Made by a program: the position numbers and the translations under genes
Notes under the pieces: generated by a model
Seen by the model: the letters and a program-made list of their open reading frames with translations, nothing else
Told to the model about the DNA's origin: nothing
The model's database searches: none
In this document: piece after piece, positions 1-9,312 of the stretch
Layout: the number at the start of each line of letters is the position of its first letter
How positions within the stretch are numbered: the stretch's first letter is position 1
Origin: Altererythrobacter sp.
Lineage (GTDB): Bacteria; Pseudomonadota; Alphaproteobacteria; Sphingomonadales; Sphingomonadaceae
Direction: 5' to 3'
Assembly: GCA_029265155.1 (NCBI GenBank)
Contig: JAJUJV010000010.1
Location: forward strand, 1-33,469
DNA length: 33,469 bases

Positions 1-181
1 CCCCCGGAGCGCGCCAAGCGGCGGTGTGGCCATGCTGCTGCATTGCGCGGGAACACGCAAGCAGGCGGGCCATCCTCTTGCGCGAGGTCAATGTTCGCGT
101 GCCAAGGCCGGTCCAATCCGCCCGGGCGGAGCCTGAAGACGGCTGCAGGGGCAGCCGCCGCGCCGCCTGGAGTATCGCTCA

Positions 182-850
182 ATGCGCAAGTTTCTCTCGA
201 TTGCCGCGTTCGTCCTTCCGGCCCTGGTGGCCGCGCCTGCGGTGGCGCAGGACGCGCCGGGGCGCTGGCAGGTCAAGGTGCTTGGCACTGCCGTGCTGCC
301 GGACGGCGAGATCGACTCGGTCGAGCTCGACACCGTAGGCCTTCCGGCGACCACGCAGACCGAGGCAAACGACAATGTCGTGCCGACGCTGGCGATCGAA
401 TACTTCTTTTCGCCGAATCTCTCACTCGAGACGATTTGCTGCGTCACCCAGCACGACGTCGACGCCACCGCAGGTCTGGCAGGGGTCGAGCTGGTGTCCG
501 ACGCCAAGCTGGTGCCGGCAACCTTGACCGTGAAGTACCATTTCAATCCCGGCGGCGTGTCACCCTACCTGGGCGCGGGTCCGACCTATTTCCTGTTCTT
601 CGACGAGGAGCCCGGCGCGGCGACGGGGGCGCTCGGCATCACCGATCAGGACCTATCGAACGAACTGGGCTTCGCGCTCCAGGCCGGCATCGACATTCCG
701 GTCAGCCGCAACTTCGCGGTAAGCTTCGATGCCAAGCGCTACTTCGTCGGCACCACCGCGACGTTCTATGCCGGCAACACCGCGATCATCGAGACCGAGC
801 ACAAGCTCGACCCGTGGGTGCTGAGCGCCGGCGTAGGGGTGCGCTTCTGA
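182..850 (+). CDS. OmpW-family outer membrane protein
   Basis: 222-aa ORF with signal peptide (MRKFLSIAAFVLPALVAAPAVAQ), LTVKYHFNPGGVSPYLGAGPTY and terminal GVGVRF typical of OmpW-type beta-barrels. Confidence 0.88.
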   Translation: MRKFLSIAAFVLPALVAAPAVAQDAPGRWQVKVLGTAVLPDGEIDSVELDTVGLPATTQTEANDNVVPTLAIEYFFSPNLSLETICCVTQHDVDATAGLAGVELVSDAKLVPATLTVKYHFNPGGVSPYLGAGPTYFLFFDEEPGAATGALGITDQDLSNELGFALQAGIDIPVSRNFAVSFDAKRYFVGTTATFYAGNTAIIETEHKLDPWVLSAGVGVRF

Positions 851-857
851 CGCGCAA

Positions 858-885
858 CCCGGGCCGCCCACTCGGGCGGCCCGGG
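858..885. terminator. Bidirectional hairpin between convergent genes
   Basis: Perfect 12-bp inverted repeat CCCGGGCCGCCC-ACTC-GGGCGGCCCGGG between the ends of ompW (850) and phytase (893). Confidence 0.75.
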
Positions 886-892
886 AGCTTGC

Positions 893-1912
893 TCAGTCGA
901 GGCCGAGAGCCGCCTTGATGGCAGCCCAGGACACGAGCTTGAAGTTCTGCGCGTGCGGCTTGTTCTTGCCGTCTTGCGCCACGAACAGGCCTTGCGGGAA
1001 CAGTGGGCCGAAGTCGCCGGCGACGAGCTCGATGCCGTCGGTTTCCTCGACCGAGCCGAACTCGCCTTGCGCCACCCGGAAGCGGCCGACCGGTGTCAGG
1101 TCGGGCAGGCGGAACACCGCGAAGGCGTTGTCGCCCTGGCTCGAGCCGACCAGCCAGCCGCCGTCTTCACCTTCCGGCACCAGAGCGAGGCCTTCGAGAT
1201 CGGCGACGAGGTAACGGTTGTCGATCGGGAAGACGAGCTCACCTTGCGTGTCCTCGGCGCCGAAGCGCCACAGGCCGCCTTCCTCTTCGCCGATGTAGAG
1301 CGTGCCGTCGCGGGGATCGGCGACGCAGCCTTCGATCTGGGTCGGGATCACCCGCGTCCGCAGATGCTCGGACAGGACCCCGCCGCGCGGGAAGGTGAGG
1401 CGGTATTCCTCTATCGTCCCTTCCTTGAGCGCGGAGAAGGCATGGACCGCCTCGCCATCGCGGCGCAGGCAGAAGCCGTAGCCTTCGCCCTTCCCGCCCG
1501 GGACCGCGCCGAGCAGGATCAGCGCTCCGGTGGCCTTGTCCATCTCCCACGCCCGCAGCATGGCGTTGCCGGGATCGTTGCGGTCGCTGGCGACGACGAT
1601 GAGGCGGCCATCGGGCAGCTCGGTCAGATCGACGTTGTTGATCAGGCCGGACGTCTCGCTGAACAACGTGCGGCCGGTCAGGTCGTAAACGTGGAGACCC
1701 GCCTTCTTGTCGGTGCCGACGATCAGGCTGGCGGCGGGGTTCGCCGCGTCGCGCCAGATCGCCGGGTCGTCCGCGGCATCGGCATTGGCCGTGCCGACCG
1801 GGGTCGTCTCGGCCGATGCAGTGACCTCGACCGGGACGACACCGACCGGGCTGGTGGTGGCGCAGCCGGCGAGAAGCGCGGCCAGAGCGGCTGTGGGAAG
1901 GGCGCGGCGCAT
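893..1912 (-). CDS. Beta-propeller 3-phytase lipoprotein
   Basis: Start taken at MRRALPTAALAALLAGCATT (lipobox LLAGC); DDPAIWRDAANPAASLIVGTDKKAGLHVYDL and EGCVADPRDGTLYIGEEEGGLWRF are typical beta-propeller phytase motifs. Confidence 0.88.
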   Translation of the reverse strand: MRRALPTAALAALLAGCATTSPVGVVPVEVTASAETTPVGTANADAADDPAIWRDAANPAASLIVGTDKKAGLHVYDLTGRTLFSETSGLINNVDLTELPDGRLIVVASDRNDPGNAMLRAWEMDKATGALILLGAVPGGKGEGYGFCLRRDGEAVHAFSALKEGTIEEYRLTFPRGGVLSEHLRTRVIPTQIEGCVADPRDGTLYIGEEEGGLWRFGAEDTQGELVFPIDNRYLVADLEGLALVPEGEDGGWLVGSSQGDNAFAVFRLPDLTPVGRFRVAQGEFGSVEETDGIELVAGDFGPLFPQGLFVAQDGKNKPHAQNFKLVSWAAIKAALGLD

Positions 1913-4746
1913 CAGAACGTCACCTTCACGCCGCCCTTCATCGTCCAACTGTACTCCTCGTACTGGAGGAGATTCCGCCGGTCGCCGAGGGTGTTATAGG
2001 CAAAATACTTGGCGTTGTTCAGGTTGATCCATTCGTAGAAGACCTGAACGTTGCGGTTGAGCCGGTACTTGGCGCTGAGATCGAGCTGGAAGTGGTTATC
2101 GACATAGCGGTCCAGCTCCGCCTCGCTGCCCAGTTCATCGAGGTACTTGTCGCGATAGGTACCTGCGAGACGGATGCTGAACGGACCGTTCTCGTAGCCG
2201 ATCACGCCGTTCACCGTGTGCCGCGCAGTTGCCGGCAGCGTGATCCGACGCGGATCGGTGGGGTCGCCGTCATTGGGGACATCGCCGGTCGCATGGGTGT
2301 AGGTATAGTTCGCCTGCAGCAGCAGCCCGTCGAACGGTTCCGGCAGCATCGACATCTGCTGCGCAAAGCTGAGTTCGAGGCCGTAGATTTCGGCGCCGTC
2401 ACCATTGATCGGAACCGTCGCGCGATCGAAATCGATGCCGAGCCAGGTGCCGTCCTCACGGACGGTATCGACGATGAAGTTGTCGACCCACTTGTAGAAC
2501 ACGCCCGCGGTGAGCGCGCCGTTGCTGCTCAGGTAATGCTCCACCGAAGCATCGAAGTTCCAGGCGACGTAAGGCTTCAGGTCGGGATTGCCGAATACGC
2601 CCTCGACTTCGTCCTCATCGTTCTGTTCGATCTCGAAGCGGGGGGCGAGCTTCGAGAGCTTCGGACGCACCAGACTGCGATAGGCCGCGCCGCGCACGAC
2701 GAGGTCCGGCCGAGCTTCGACTCGCACATTGAGGCTTGGTAGCCAGTGCCCGTAGTCGCGCTCGAAGGCGACCGGCGTGACGATGACGGTGTCCTCGCCC
2801 GCCCGGGTCCCGTCGGGCAACGTGCCGTCTTCCTCGACCAGCAGGACCGAGTTGCCGCGAATGTCGTTCGAGGTGCGCTCGTAGCGGACGCCGCCGATGA
2901 TGCGCACCGTGTCGCTGTCGAAACGCCCGAGGAAGTAGCCGGCCACGATGTCCTCGTCGACGCCATAATCGGACACCGCGCTGTCGAAGAGGCTGTCGGT
3001 CTCCTGGAGCTCAAACTGGTCGAAATTGTCTTCGAAGAACCGCCGCGGCGTGTGGAAGTCTGCCACGGAGCCCATATCGATCAGGCGATAGGTCTGCTGG
3101 CCCAGCACGTCCGCCAGGGTGAACGCGTCGTGTTCGTAGAACTCGATCTGGGCATCGTAGCTCTTCTCGCGCCAGCGGCCCTTGGCGCCGGCCTGGACGG
3201 TGAACTCCCCGTTATCGAGCACGATGGTACGTCCGAGATCGAGCTTCGCGGAATATTCCTCGTCACGCGAATCCGACAGGGCCGTCAGTTCGACATCATT
3301 GAGCGCATATGTGGCGGGGTCGAGAAAATCGCCCGGATCGTTCAGGATCGAGAACATGGGAACCCGAGGATCGGCGTGGTCGATGCCGAGCACCAGCCCG
3401 TCCCCGTCGAAGTCGCGCTCGAACGCCACCGGATCGAGGCTGCCGTTCTCGCGCTCGGACGACTTCGCCCAGGCTACGTTGTATTCGGCAAACCAGTCGC
3501 CGACGCGGGTCTCGCCGCCGGCGGATATCGAACGAATCTTCTGCGTCTCGAAGCGGTCCTTATGGTCACGCTCGACGGTGAATTCCTGGTCCTCGTCGCT
3601 GAACGACAGCAAAGTGCCGTCAACCGCGCTCGGGCCGTCGTCCTCGAAGTCGCCGAGGTCGAAGGTCGTGCGGCGGCGATACTCCTGGTCCTCGAACTGG
3701 CTATAGAGGCCGCGAACGTAGAGCTCGGTGGTTTCGCCGAGGCGGAAGTCGAAGTTCAGCGAGCCGCTGATCCGCTCCCGCTCGACGTCGTAGTCGCGGT
3801 ACTCGAGAGTCGCGGCGAAGGGGCCCGATCCGGCGTCGGTCCAGTCGTCCGCCTCGATGTTGTCGGTTTCGAACTTGCGCTTGTAGTACGACGCACCGCC
3901 AGAGACGCCAACGTTGTCGGACAAGCGGAATGCGAAATCGAGGCTGCCCTTGGGCGTCAGTTCGCCGGAATAGTCGTTGTAGCTGCCTTCGAGTTCTACG
4001 CCGAGATGGTCGCGGCGGCGATTGAAGGCGCTGGTGGTGTTGATCTCTACCGAGGCGCCGATCGTGTCGGCATCCATGTCGGGGGTCAGCGACTTCTTCA
4101 CTTCGATCGATTCGATGATGTCGCTGGAGATCACGTCGAGCGCGACCGAGCGCACGTCGGCTTCCGGCGCCGGCAGGCGTACGCCGTTGACCGAACTCGA
4201 CACGAGCTCGGGATCGAGGCCGCGCACCGAAACGAAGCGGCCTTCGCCTTGGTCATTGAGAATGTTGACGCCCGGTAGGCGGCGCAGCGATTCCGCGACG
4301 TTCTGGTCAGGGAACTGGCCGATTGCATCGCGGGTCAGCACGTCGCTCACCACATCGGATTCGCGCTTGCGCGAGAGCGCGCTGGCCTGGTTGGCGCCGA
4401 GGCCGCTGATGAGGATCTGGGTAGACTTGTCGCCACCGAGCGCGAAGTCACCACGCGCCGCGCCGGTCCGGGGCACGCTCAGGGTGAGCAACTCGGGCTC
4501 GACACCGACGTAGCGAGCCTCAAGCGTATATGTGCCGGCCGGAACGTCGCCGAAGCGATAGCTACCGTCGGCACCGGTCACGGCCTGGCGGTTCAGCTCG
4601 ACCAGGCGGACACTGGCAGCCTGCAAGGCAACCGTGTCGCTTTCGTCGACGACGGTGCCCACGACCTCGCCGGCCAAGGCCGGCGAGGTAGCTGCCAACG
4701 ATAACGCCAGGCTGCTGGTCGACACGAACAAACGCTTGAGGGTCAT
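1912..4746 (-). CDS. TonB-dependent receptor with N-terminal carboxypeptidase-regulatory-like domain
   Basis: 944 aa; signal peptide, CarboxypepD_reg-like N-terminus, plug (DAIGQFPDQNVAESLRRLPGVNI), C-terminal barrel ending in KVTF; stop overlaps the phytase start by 1 nt (TGATG). Confidence 0.93.
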   Translation of the reverse strand: MTLKRLFVSTSSLALSLAATSPALAGEVVGTVVDESDTVALQAASVRLVELNRQAVTGADGSYRFGDVPAGTYTLEARYVGVEPELLTLSVPRTGAARGDFALGGDKSTQILISGLGANQASALSRKRESDVVSDVLTRDAIGQFPDQNVAESLRRLPGVNILNDQGEGRFVSVRGLDPELVSSSVNGVRLPAPEADVRSVALDVISSDIIESIEVKKSLTPDMDADTIGASVEINTTSAFNRRRDHLGVELEGSYNDYSGELTPKGSLDFAFRLSDNVGVSGGASYYKRKFETDNIEADDWTDAGSGPFAATLEYRDYDVERERISGSLNFDFRLGETTELYVRGLYSQFEDQEYRRRTTFDLGDFEDDGPSAVDGTLLSFSDEDQEFTVERDHKDRFETQKIRSISAGGETRVGDWFAEYNVAWAKSSERENGSLDPVAFERDFDGDGLVLGIDHADPRVPMFSILNDPGDFLDPATYALNDVELTALSDSRDEEYSAKLDLGRTIVLDNGEFTVQAGAKGRWREKSYDAQIEFYEHDAFTLADVLGQQTYRLIDMGSVADFHTPRRFFEDNFDQFELQETDSLFDSAVSDYGVDEDIVAGYFLGRFDSDTVRIIGGVRYERTSNDIRGNSVLLVEEDGTLPDGTRAGEDTVIVTPVAFERDYGHWLPSLNVRVEARPDLVVRGAAYRSLVRPKLSKLAPRFEIEQNDEDEVEGVFGNPDLKPYVAWNFDASVEHYLSSNGALTAGVFYKWVDNFIVDTVREDGTWLGIDFDRATVPINGDGAEIYGLELSFAQQMSMLPEPFDGLLLQANYTYTHATGDVPNDGDPTDPRRITLPATARHTVNGVIGYENGPFSIRLAGTYRDKYLDELGSEAELDRYVDNHFQLDLSAKYRLNRNVQVFYEWINLNNAKYFAYNTLGDRRNLLQYEEYSWTMKGGVKVTF

Positions 4747-4756
4747 ATTCTAGGCT

Positions 4757-4778
4757 GCCTCCAATCCAAGTTGGAGGC
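4757..4778 (-). promoter_or_regulatory. Hairpin overlapping the Shine-Dalgarno of the TonB-dependent receptor
   Basis: On the minus strand GCCTCCAA-CTTGGA-TTGGAGGC, perfect 8-bp stem; 3' arm contains GGAGG 11 nt upstream of the ATG at 4746. Confidence 0.6.
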
Positions 4779-4840
4779 GCCCTAGGAACGGCGCGTGACG
4801 CTTCGATGTCGGTCTTGTTGCAAGATGATGACGCGCCCGA

Positions 4841-4858
4841 GTGTCGCCCGATTGTCAC
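4841..4858 (+). promoter_or_regulatory. Possible Pho box (PhoB-like direct repeat)
   Basis: GTGTCGC-CCGA-TTGTCAC: TGTC cores repeat with 11-nt period; partial match to CTGTCAT-N4-CTGTCAT; upstream of the phytase operon but on the opposite strand. Confidence 0.3.
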
Positions 4859-4891
4859 ACTTGGAGGCGGCGATCGCAGCCTGGAAGCGTC

Positions 4892-6241
4892 TCAGACCTT
4901 AACCAGCGCCTCGCGCAGTCCTTCGGCTCCGAAGACTTCCCGATACGCGGTGACTTCGTCGGCCGGCCCCAGAGCCTTGGCGTAGTTGTCGCTCAGCTTC
5001 ACGGCGCCGTGGCCGTTCACCGTCTCGATCTTGCAGACGAGCGAGGGGGCGCGCAGGGCATCGGGATCTGCGGGATGGCAGCCGAGGAAATCATTGGTCA
5101 GGTTGGTGCCCCAGCCGAACCCGAGCTGCACCCGGCCCGCGAACGCCGCGTGCAGCGCGGCGATATCGCCCCCGTTGGGCTCGAAGCCGGCAATCTCCAC
5201 GTCGAGCGCGTCGGAGAAGATGATGAGCTTGTTGGCCGCGATCGCTTCGGGCGAAAGGCCCATCCTGCGCCAGAAGCCGATCAGTTCCTCACCGGCTTCG
5301 AACGGATCCTTGGAGTCGGGCCGCGCCCCCGTCCAGTAGCTGACCCACTGCGGCGCGCCGTCGAGGAACTGGCTCGTGCCGAAAGTGTCAGGCAGGAAGA
5401 CCAGCAGGTTGCCCTGGTATTCGTTCTGCCACTTGCGCAGCACTTCGTACTGCGATTGCCGCAGTGCATCGGCGTCGCCGGGTTCACGTTGCCGCGCCAA
5501 GGCGGCCAGCACCATCGGCAGCTCGTGGGCGTTGGTGCCCTTGGCTTCCATCCCGTGCTTCATCGCCAGGAACACGTTCGACGTGCCGGTAAACTCCGCG
5601 CCCAGCACTTCGGCGGCCGTCAGCACGCAGTGTTCCTGCCACAGGAAGCCGTGCCGCCGCCGGGTGCCGAAATCGGTGAGGTTGAGGCCCGCGAGGCCGC
5701 GAAGCCGCTCGAGCTTGGCGTAGAGCTTCACTTTGGCGCGGGCGTAGAGGATATCGAGTGCCGAGCGGCTCATCTGCGCGAGCACCGCACGGGCGCGCAG
5801 CTCGTTGACGATGGCGAGAGCCGGGATCTCCCACATCGTGGTTTCCCACCAGCTTCCGGCGAACCTCAGCACGATCTGCCCGTCCTCAGTGCCGAGCTCG
5901 TAGTCGGGGAGCTGGAAGCTTTGCAGCGTGTTGACGTAGCCTTCCTTGAAAATCCCGCTCTGGCCGTAGAACGTCTGGCCGCGCAGGTAGATGATTTCCG
6001 ACGGGGTAAAGCGCAGCGACCGGGCATGATCGAGCTGCTCGCGCAGCGCACCGAGATCGACCTCCTCGGCCAGGCGAATGGTTTTCGTGCGGTTGGTCAG
6101 CTTCCAGCTGACCTGGACGTTCGGATATTCTTCCCAGATCAGCTGCTGCATCAGCAGCTTGTAGAAGTCGGTATCGAGCAGCGAGCGGACGATCGGATCG
6201 AACGGAAAGCTGTGGTTCCAGGCGCGAGTGGCGAAATCCAT
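4892..6241 (-). CDS. pncB: Nicotinate phosphoribosyltransferase
   Basis: MDFATRAWNHSFPFDPIVRSLLDTDFYKLLMQQLIWEEYP, GTSNVFLAMKHGMEAKGTNAHELPMV, FGWGTNLTND motifs; start trimmed from the longer ORF. Confidence 0.94.
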   Translation of the reverse strand: MDFATRAWNHSFPFDPIVRSLLDTDFYKLLMQQLIWEEYPNVQVSWKLTNRTKTIRLAEEVDLGALREQLDHARSLRFTPSEIIYLRGQTFYGQSGIFKEGYVNTLQSFQLPDYELGTEDGQIVLRFAGSWWETTMWEIPALAIVNELRARAVLAQMSRSALDILYARAKVKLYAKLERLRGLAGLNLTDFGTRRRHGFLWQEHCVLTAAEVLGAEFTGTSNVFLAMKHGMEAKGTNAHELPMVLAALARQREPGDADALRQSQYEVLRKWQNEYQGNLLVFLPDTFGTSQFLDGAPQWVSYWTGARPDSKDPFEAGEELIGFWRRMGLSPEAIAANKLIIFSDALDVEIAGFEPNGGDIAALHAAFAGRVQLGFGWGTNLTNDFLGCHPADPDALRAPSLVCKIETVNGHGAVKLSDNYAKALGPADEVTAYREVFGAEGLREALVKV

Positions 6242-6273
6242 CTTTGTCCTTTCCGCGCACCTGCCGGGCGCGG

Positions 6274-8817
6274 CTAAAGTTCCGGCAGGTCCTGCTCGGC
6301 GTAGCCCCAGCCCGCCAAGCTCTTGCTGGCGGCGCGGTCGATCAGACGCTTGGCGTCGCCGATCGAGAACGGATGGGCGTTCTTGAAGGTCTTGAGCTCG
6401 CCCCAGGCGATCGGAACCGCCACAGGGGCGCCGGGGCGGGCGCGGGCGGCATAGGGCAGGATGGCCGTGCTGCCGCGCTGGTTGCGCAAGTAGTCGAGGA
6501 AGATGCGACCCTTGCGCTTGGCCTTGCTCATGTTGGCGGTGAAGCGATCGGGCTCGGCCATCGCCAGTGCTTCCGAGAAGCGCTTGGAGAAGTCCTTGTG
6601 CGTGTCCCAATCGTGCCCGGGGTTGAGCGGCACCACGACGTGGACGCCCTTGCCGCCGGAGAGCATCGCAAAGCTGGTCAGGCCGATGTCGGCGAGGCGA
6701 TCGTGGATGTCCTTGGCCGCGCGTTTGACGTCCTCGAAATCGAGCCCTTCGTCCGGGTCGAGGTCGAAGACCATCCGCTCGGGCTTCTCGACGTCGGGCG
6801 CGCGGCTGCCCCAGCCGTGCAGCTCGATCGTACCCATCTGCACCAGCGCCAGGATTCCGGCCGCCTCCTCGATGTAGAGGTAGTCTTCCGCCTGCCCGTT
6901 CTTTTCGACGATCGGCACGTGGTGGACGTGCGGCCCGAAGCTGCCGGAATCATGCTTCTGGTAGAAGCACTTCTTGCCGCGGCCCTGCGGGCAGCGAACC
7001 AGGGTCAACGGCCGGCGCGCGGCCCACGGCAGCATCAGCGGCGCGACGGCCTGGTAGTAATCGGCAAGCTGGCCTTTGGTCTGGCCGCTTTCCGGAAAGA
7101 TCACGCGATCGGGGTTGGTGATCTTGACCGCTGGCTCTTCCTCGGGCGCCTCTTGCGCGACTTCCGGCGTCACATCCTTGGCGCCTTTGTCCGAGCGCAG
7201 CGCGATGAAGCTGCCGTGGCGCACGCTGCCGTCGTGCGTGAACTCGCTGAAGGCGACTTCCGCGACCAACTCCGGCGTCAGCCAGGTGACGCCGCGGCTC
7301 TCCGGGCGCCCGACTTCGGCCGGTTTCTTGTCCGTCTCGAGCGGTTTCATTGCCGCTGCCACTTCGCGCAAGCTCTCGGCATTGAAGCCGGTTCCAACGT
7401 TGCCCTTGTACACCAGCTTGCCGCCTTCATTCTGCGCCAGCAGAAGCGAGGAGAACGGCCGCCCCTTGGCGCTCGACTTCTTCCAGCCGATGACCACGAA
7501 CTCCTGGCGCAGCGTGCATTTGACCTTCAGCCAGTTCTTGCTGCGGGTGGAGCTGTATTTCGCGTCGATCTTCTTCGAGATGATGCCTTCCTGCCCGGCC
7601 TCACACATCGCCCGGTAGAGCTTCTCGCCTGCGCCAATCACATGATCGGCGACATGGATCGGCGGCTCCGCGGTGGCGAGCAGCGCTTCGAGCCGTTCCT
7701 TGCGCTCGATATTGGTGAGCCCGGCGAGGTCTTCGCCGTCGAATTCAAGCAGGTCGAAAGCGTGATAGGAGAGCTTGTCGCTTTCCTTCTGGCTGCCGTG
7801 GCCGCGTTTCAGCACGGTCTGCAGTGCCGAAAAGCTCGGGTTGCCGTCCGATCCGTAAGCAACCACTTCCCCGTCGATCAGGCAGGGCGGCAGGTCGAGC
7901 GCCTTGAACCGCTCCACGAGCGGCTGGAACTTGTCGCTCCAGTCGAGGCCCTTGCGCGTATAGACGTGGACCTTGTCCCCGGCGGCGGAGACCATCGCGC
8001 GATAGCCGTCGAACTTGATCTCGTGCATCCAGCCGTTTCCGGCCGGAACTGCATCGACCAGCGTGGCCAGCTGCGGGGCTCGGAACTTGGGCGGCTTCCC
8101 AGCACCCTTGCGCTTAGCTGGCGCCTTGCCCTTGGCCACCGCCTTGTTCCGCTTGGCCGCCTGAGTCATCACTTCGGTAAACTTGTCGCCGCGCACGCCC
8201 TTCAGCGAGTATTCGCCCTTGGTGTCGGCCGCGATCTCCGCCATCGAGCGCCCGGTCAGCACGCTGGTCAGACAGCGATCGACGAGCGCGTCGCCTTCCT
8301 CGGCGTGCTCGTCGGAGATCTTGCGCAGCAGCCAGTTCTCGCGCTTTTCACCGGGACGCGGCTTGAGCCGGATCAGCAGCCACTCGCCCTTCATCCTCTC
8401 GCCGTCGAGGGTGAAGTGGAGATGCCCCTTGTCGATGTCCTTCCAGCTCTTGCCGGGCACCGGCTCCCACGTGCCGCGATCCCATAGCATCACCGTGCCG
8501 CCGCCGTACTCGCCCTTGGGGATGATCCCTTCGAAGTCGGCATAAGCCATCGGGTGGTCTTCGGTGCGAACCGCCAATCGCTTGATTTCGGGATCAGGAG
8601 AAGGGCCCTTGGTCACCGCCCAGCTCTTCAGCACGCCATCGGCCTCGAGCCGGAAATCCCAGTGCAGCCGGGTCGCATCGTGCTTCTGGACGATAAAGCG
8701 ATTGCCGCCCTGGCTCGACGCGCGCTTGCCCGCCGGCTCGGCGGTCTTCTTGAAGTCGCGCTTCTTGTTGTATTCGGCCAGCGGATCGGCGGCCTTGGCG
8801 TTGCTGCGCGCGCTCAT
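6274..8817 (-). CDS. ligD: ATP-dependent DNA ligase D (phosphoesterase-ligase-polymerase)
   Basis: N-terminal phosphoesterase (HDATRLHWDFRLE), ligase motif EIKFDGYR, C-terminal primase/polymerase (ITNPDRVIFPESGQTKGQLADYY, FDLDPDEGLDF). Confidence 0.95.
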   Translation of the reverse strand: MSARSNAKAADPLAEYNKKRDFKKTAEPAGKRASSQGGNRFIVQKHDATRLHWDFRLEADGVLKSWAVTKGPSPDPEIKRLAVRTEDHPMAYADFEGIIPKGEYGGGTVMLWDRGTWEPVPGKSWKDIDKGHLHFTLDGERMKGEWLLIRLKPRPGEKRENWLLRKISDEHAEEGDALVDRCLTSVLTGRSMAEIAADTKGEYSLKGVRGDKFTEVMTQAAKRNKAVAKGKAPAKRKGAGKPPKFRAPQLATLVDAVPAGNGWMHEIKFDGYRAMVSAAGDKVHVYTRKGLDWSDKFQPLVERFKALDLPPCLIDGEVVAYGSDGNPSFSALQTVLKRGHGSQKESDKLSYHAFDLLEFDGEDLAGLTNIERKERLEALLATAEPPIHVADHVIGAGEKLYRAMCEAGQEGIISKKIDAKYSSTRSKNWLKVKCTLRQEFVVIGWKKSSAKGRPFSSLLLAQNEGGKLVYKGNVGTGFNAESLREVAAAMKPLETDKKPAEVGRPESRGVTWLTPELVAEVAFSEFTHDGSVRHGSFIALRSDKGAKDVTPEVAQEAPEEEPAVKITNPDRVIFPESGQTKGQLADYYQAVAPLMLPWAARRPLTLVRCPQGRGKKCFYQKHDSGSFGPHVHHVPIVEKNGQAEDYLYIEEAAGILALVQMGTIELHGWGSRAPDVEKPERMVFDLDPDEGLDFEDVKRAAKDIHDRLADIGLTSFAMLSGGKGVHVVVPLNPGHDWDTHKDFSKRFSEALAMAEPDRFTANMSKAKRKGRIFLDYLRNQRGSTAILPYAARARPGAPVAVPIAWGELKTFKNAHPFSIGDAKRLIDRAASKSLAGWGYAEQDLPEL

Positions 8818-9308
8818 TCGACCCTGTCCTCCTCCGGCTCGGTGGGGAACCAGTGCCGTTCCGCCAGCCCGAGCAGCGTCAGCATGATCAGCGAGATGAC
8901 CACGCCGATCACCACCAGCGGCCACTGACCGGCCCCACAAGCGATACCGATCATCGCTGTGAGCCATAGGTGCGCGGCGGTGGTGAGATTCTTCACCTTG
9001 CCCTTGCTGAACACCACCAACCCTGCACCGATGATGCCGATGAACGAGCCGGTGGCCTCGTAGATACGCAGGGCATCCAAACCGTTCACGCCGTCGGCGC
9101 TCGGTCCGATCTGGTGGTAGAGCGAGATCATCGACACCGCGAGCGCGGCGGCCGAGAAGCACACCAGCCCGTGCGTCCTCAGCCCTGCGGCGCGGCCGCG
9201 GAACTCGCGGTCGAGGCCGAGCAGCAGCCCGAGGAGTGCCGCCCCACCGAGCCGCGTGATCAGATCGTAATCGATCCAGTGGACCAGTACCGGGGGATTG
9301 AGCTCCAT
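8814..9308 (-). CDS. MgtC/SapB-family membrane protein
   Basis: RLGGAALLGLLLGLDREFRGRAAGLRTHGLVCFSAAA motif; multiple TM segments; 4-nt overlap with ligD. Confidence 0.88.
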   Translation of the reverse strand: MELNPPVLVHWIDYDLITRLGGAALLGLLLGLDREFRGRAAGLRTHGLVCFSAAALAVSMISLYHQIGPSADGVNGLDALRIYEATGSFIGIIGAGLVVFSKGKVKNLTTAAHLWLTAMIGIACGAGQWPLVVIGVVISLIMLTLLGLAERHWFPTEPEEDRVE

Positions 9309-9312
9309 CGCG

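Noticed and set aside
1-181. Possible coding sequence at the left edge
   Set aside because: Only short low-quality ORFs; cannot be assigned from the sequence available.
43-918. 291-aa ORF overlapping ompW in another frame
   Set aside because: Arg-rich low-quality translation overlapping a convincing OmpW gene.
953-4278. Long antisense ORFs opposite phytase and the TonB receptor (953-1999, 2746-4278)
   Set aside because: Typical shadow ORFs of GC-rich coding DNA; the opposite strand encodes recognisable conserved proteins.
6244-8487. 747-aa plus-strand ORF opposite ligD
   Set aside because: Shadow ORF; all LigD domains are clear on the minus strand.
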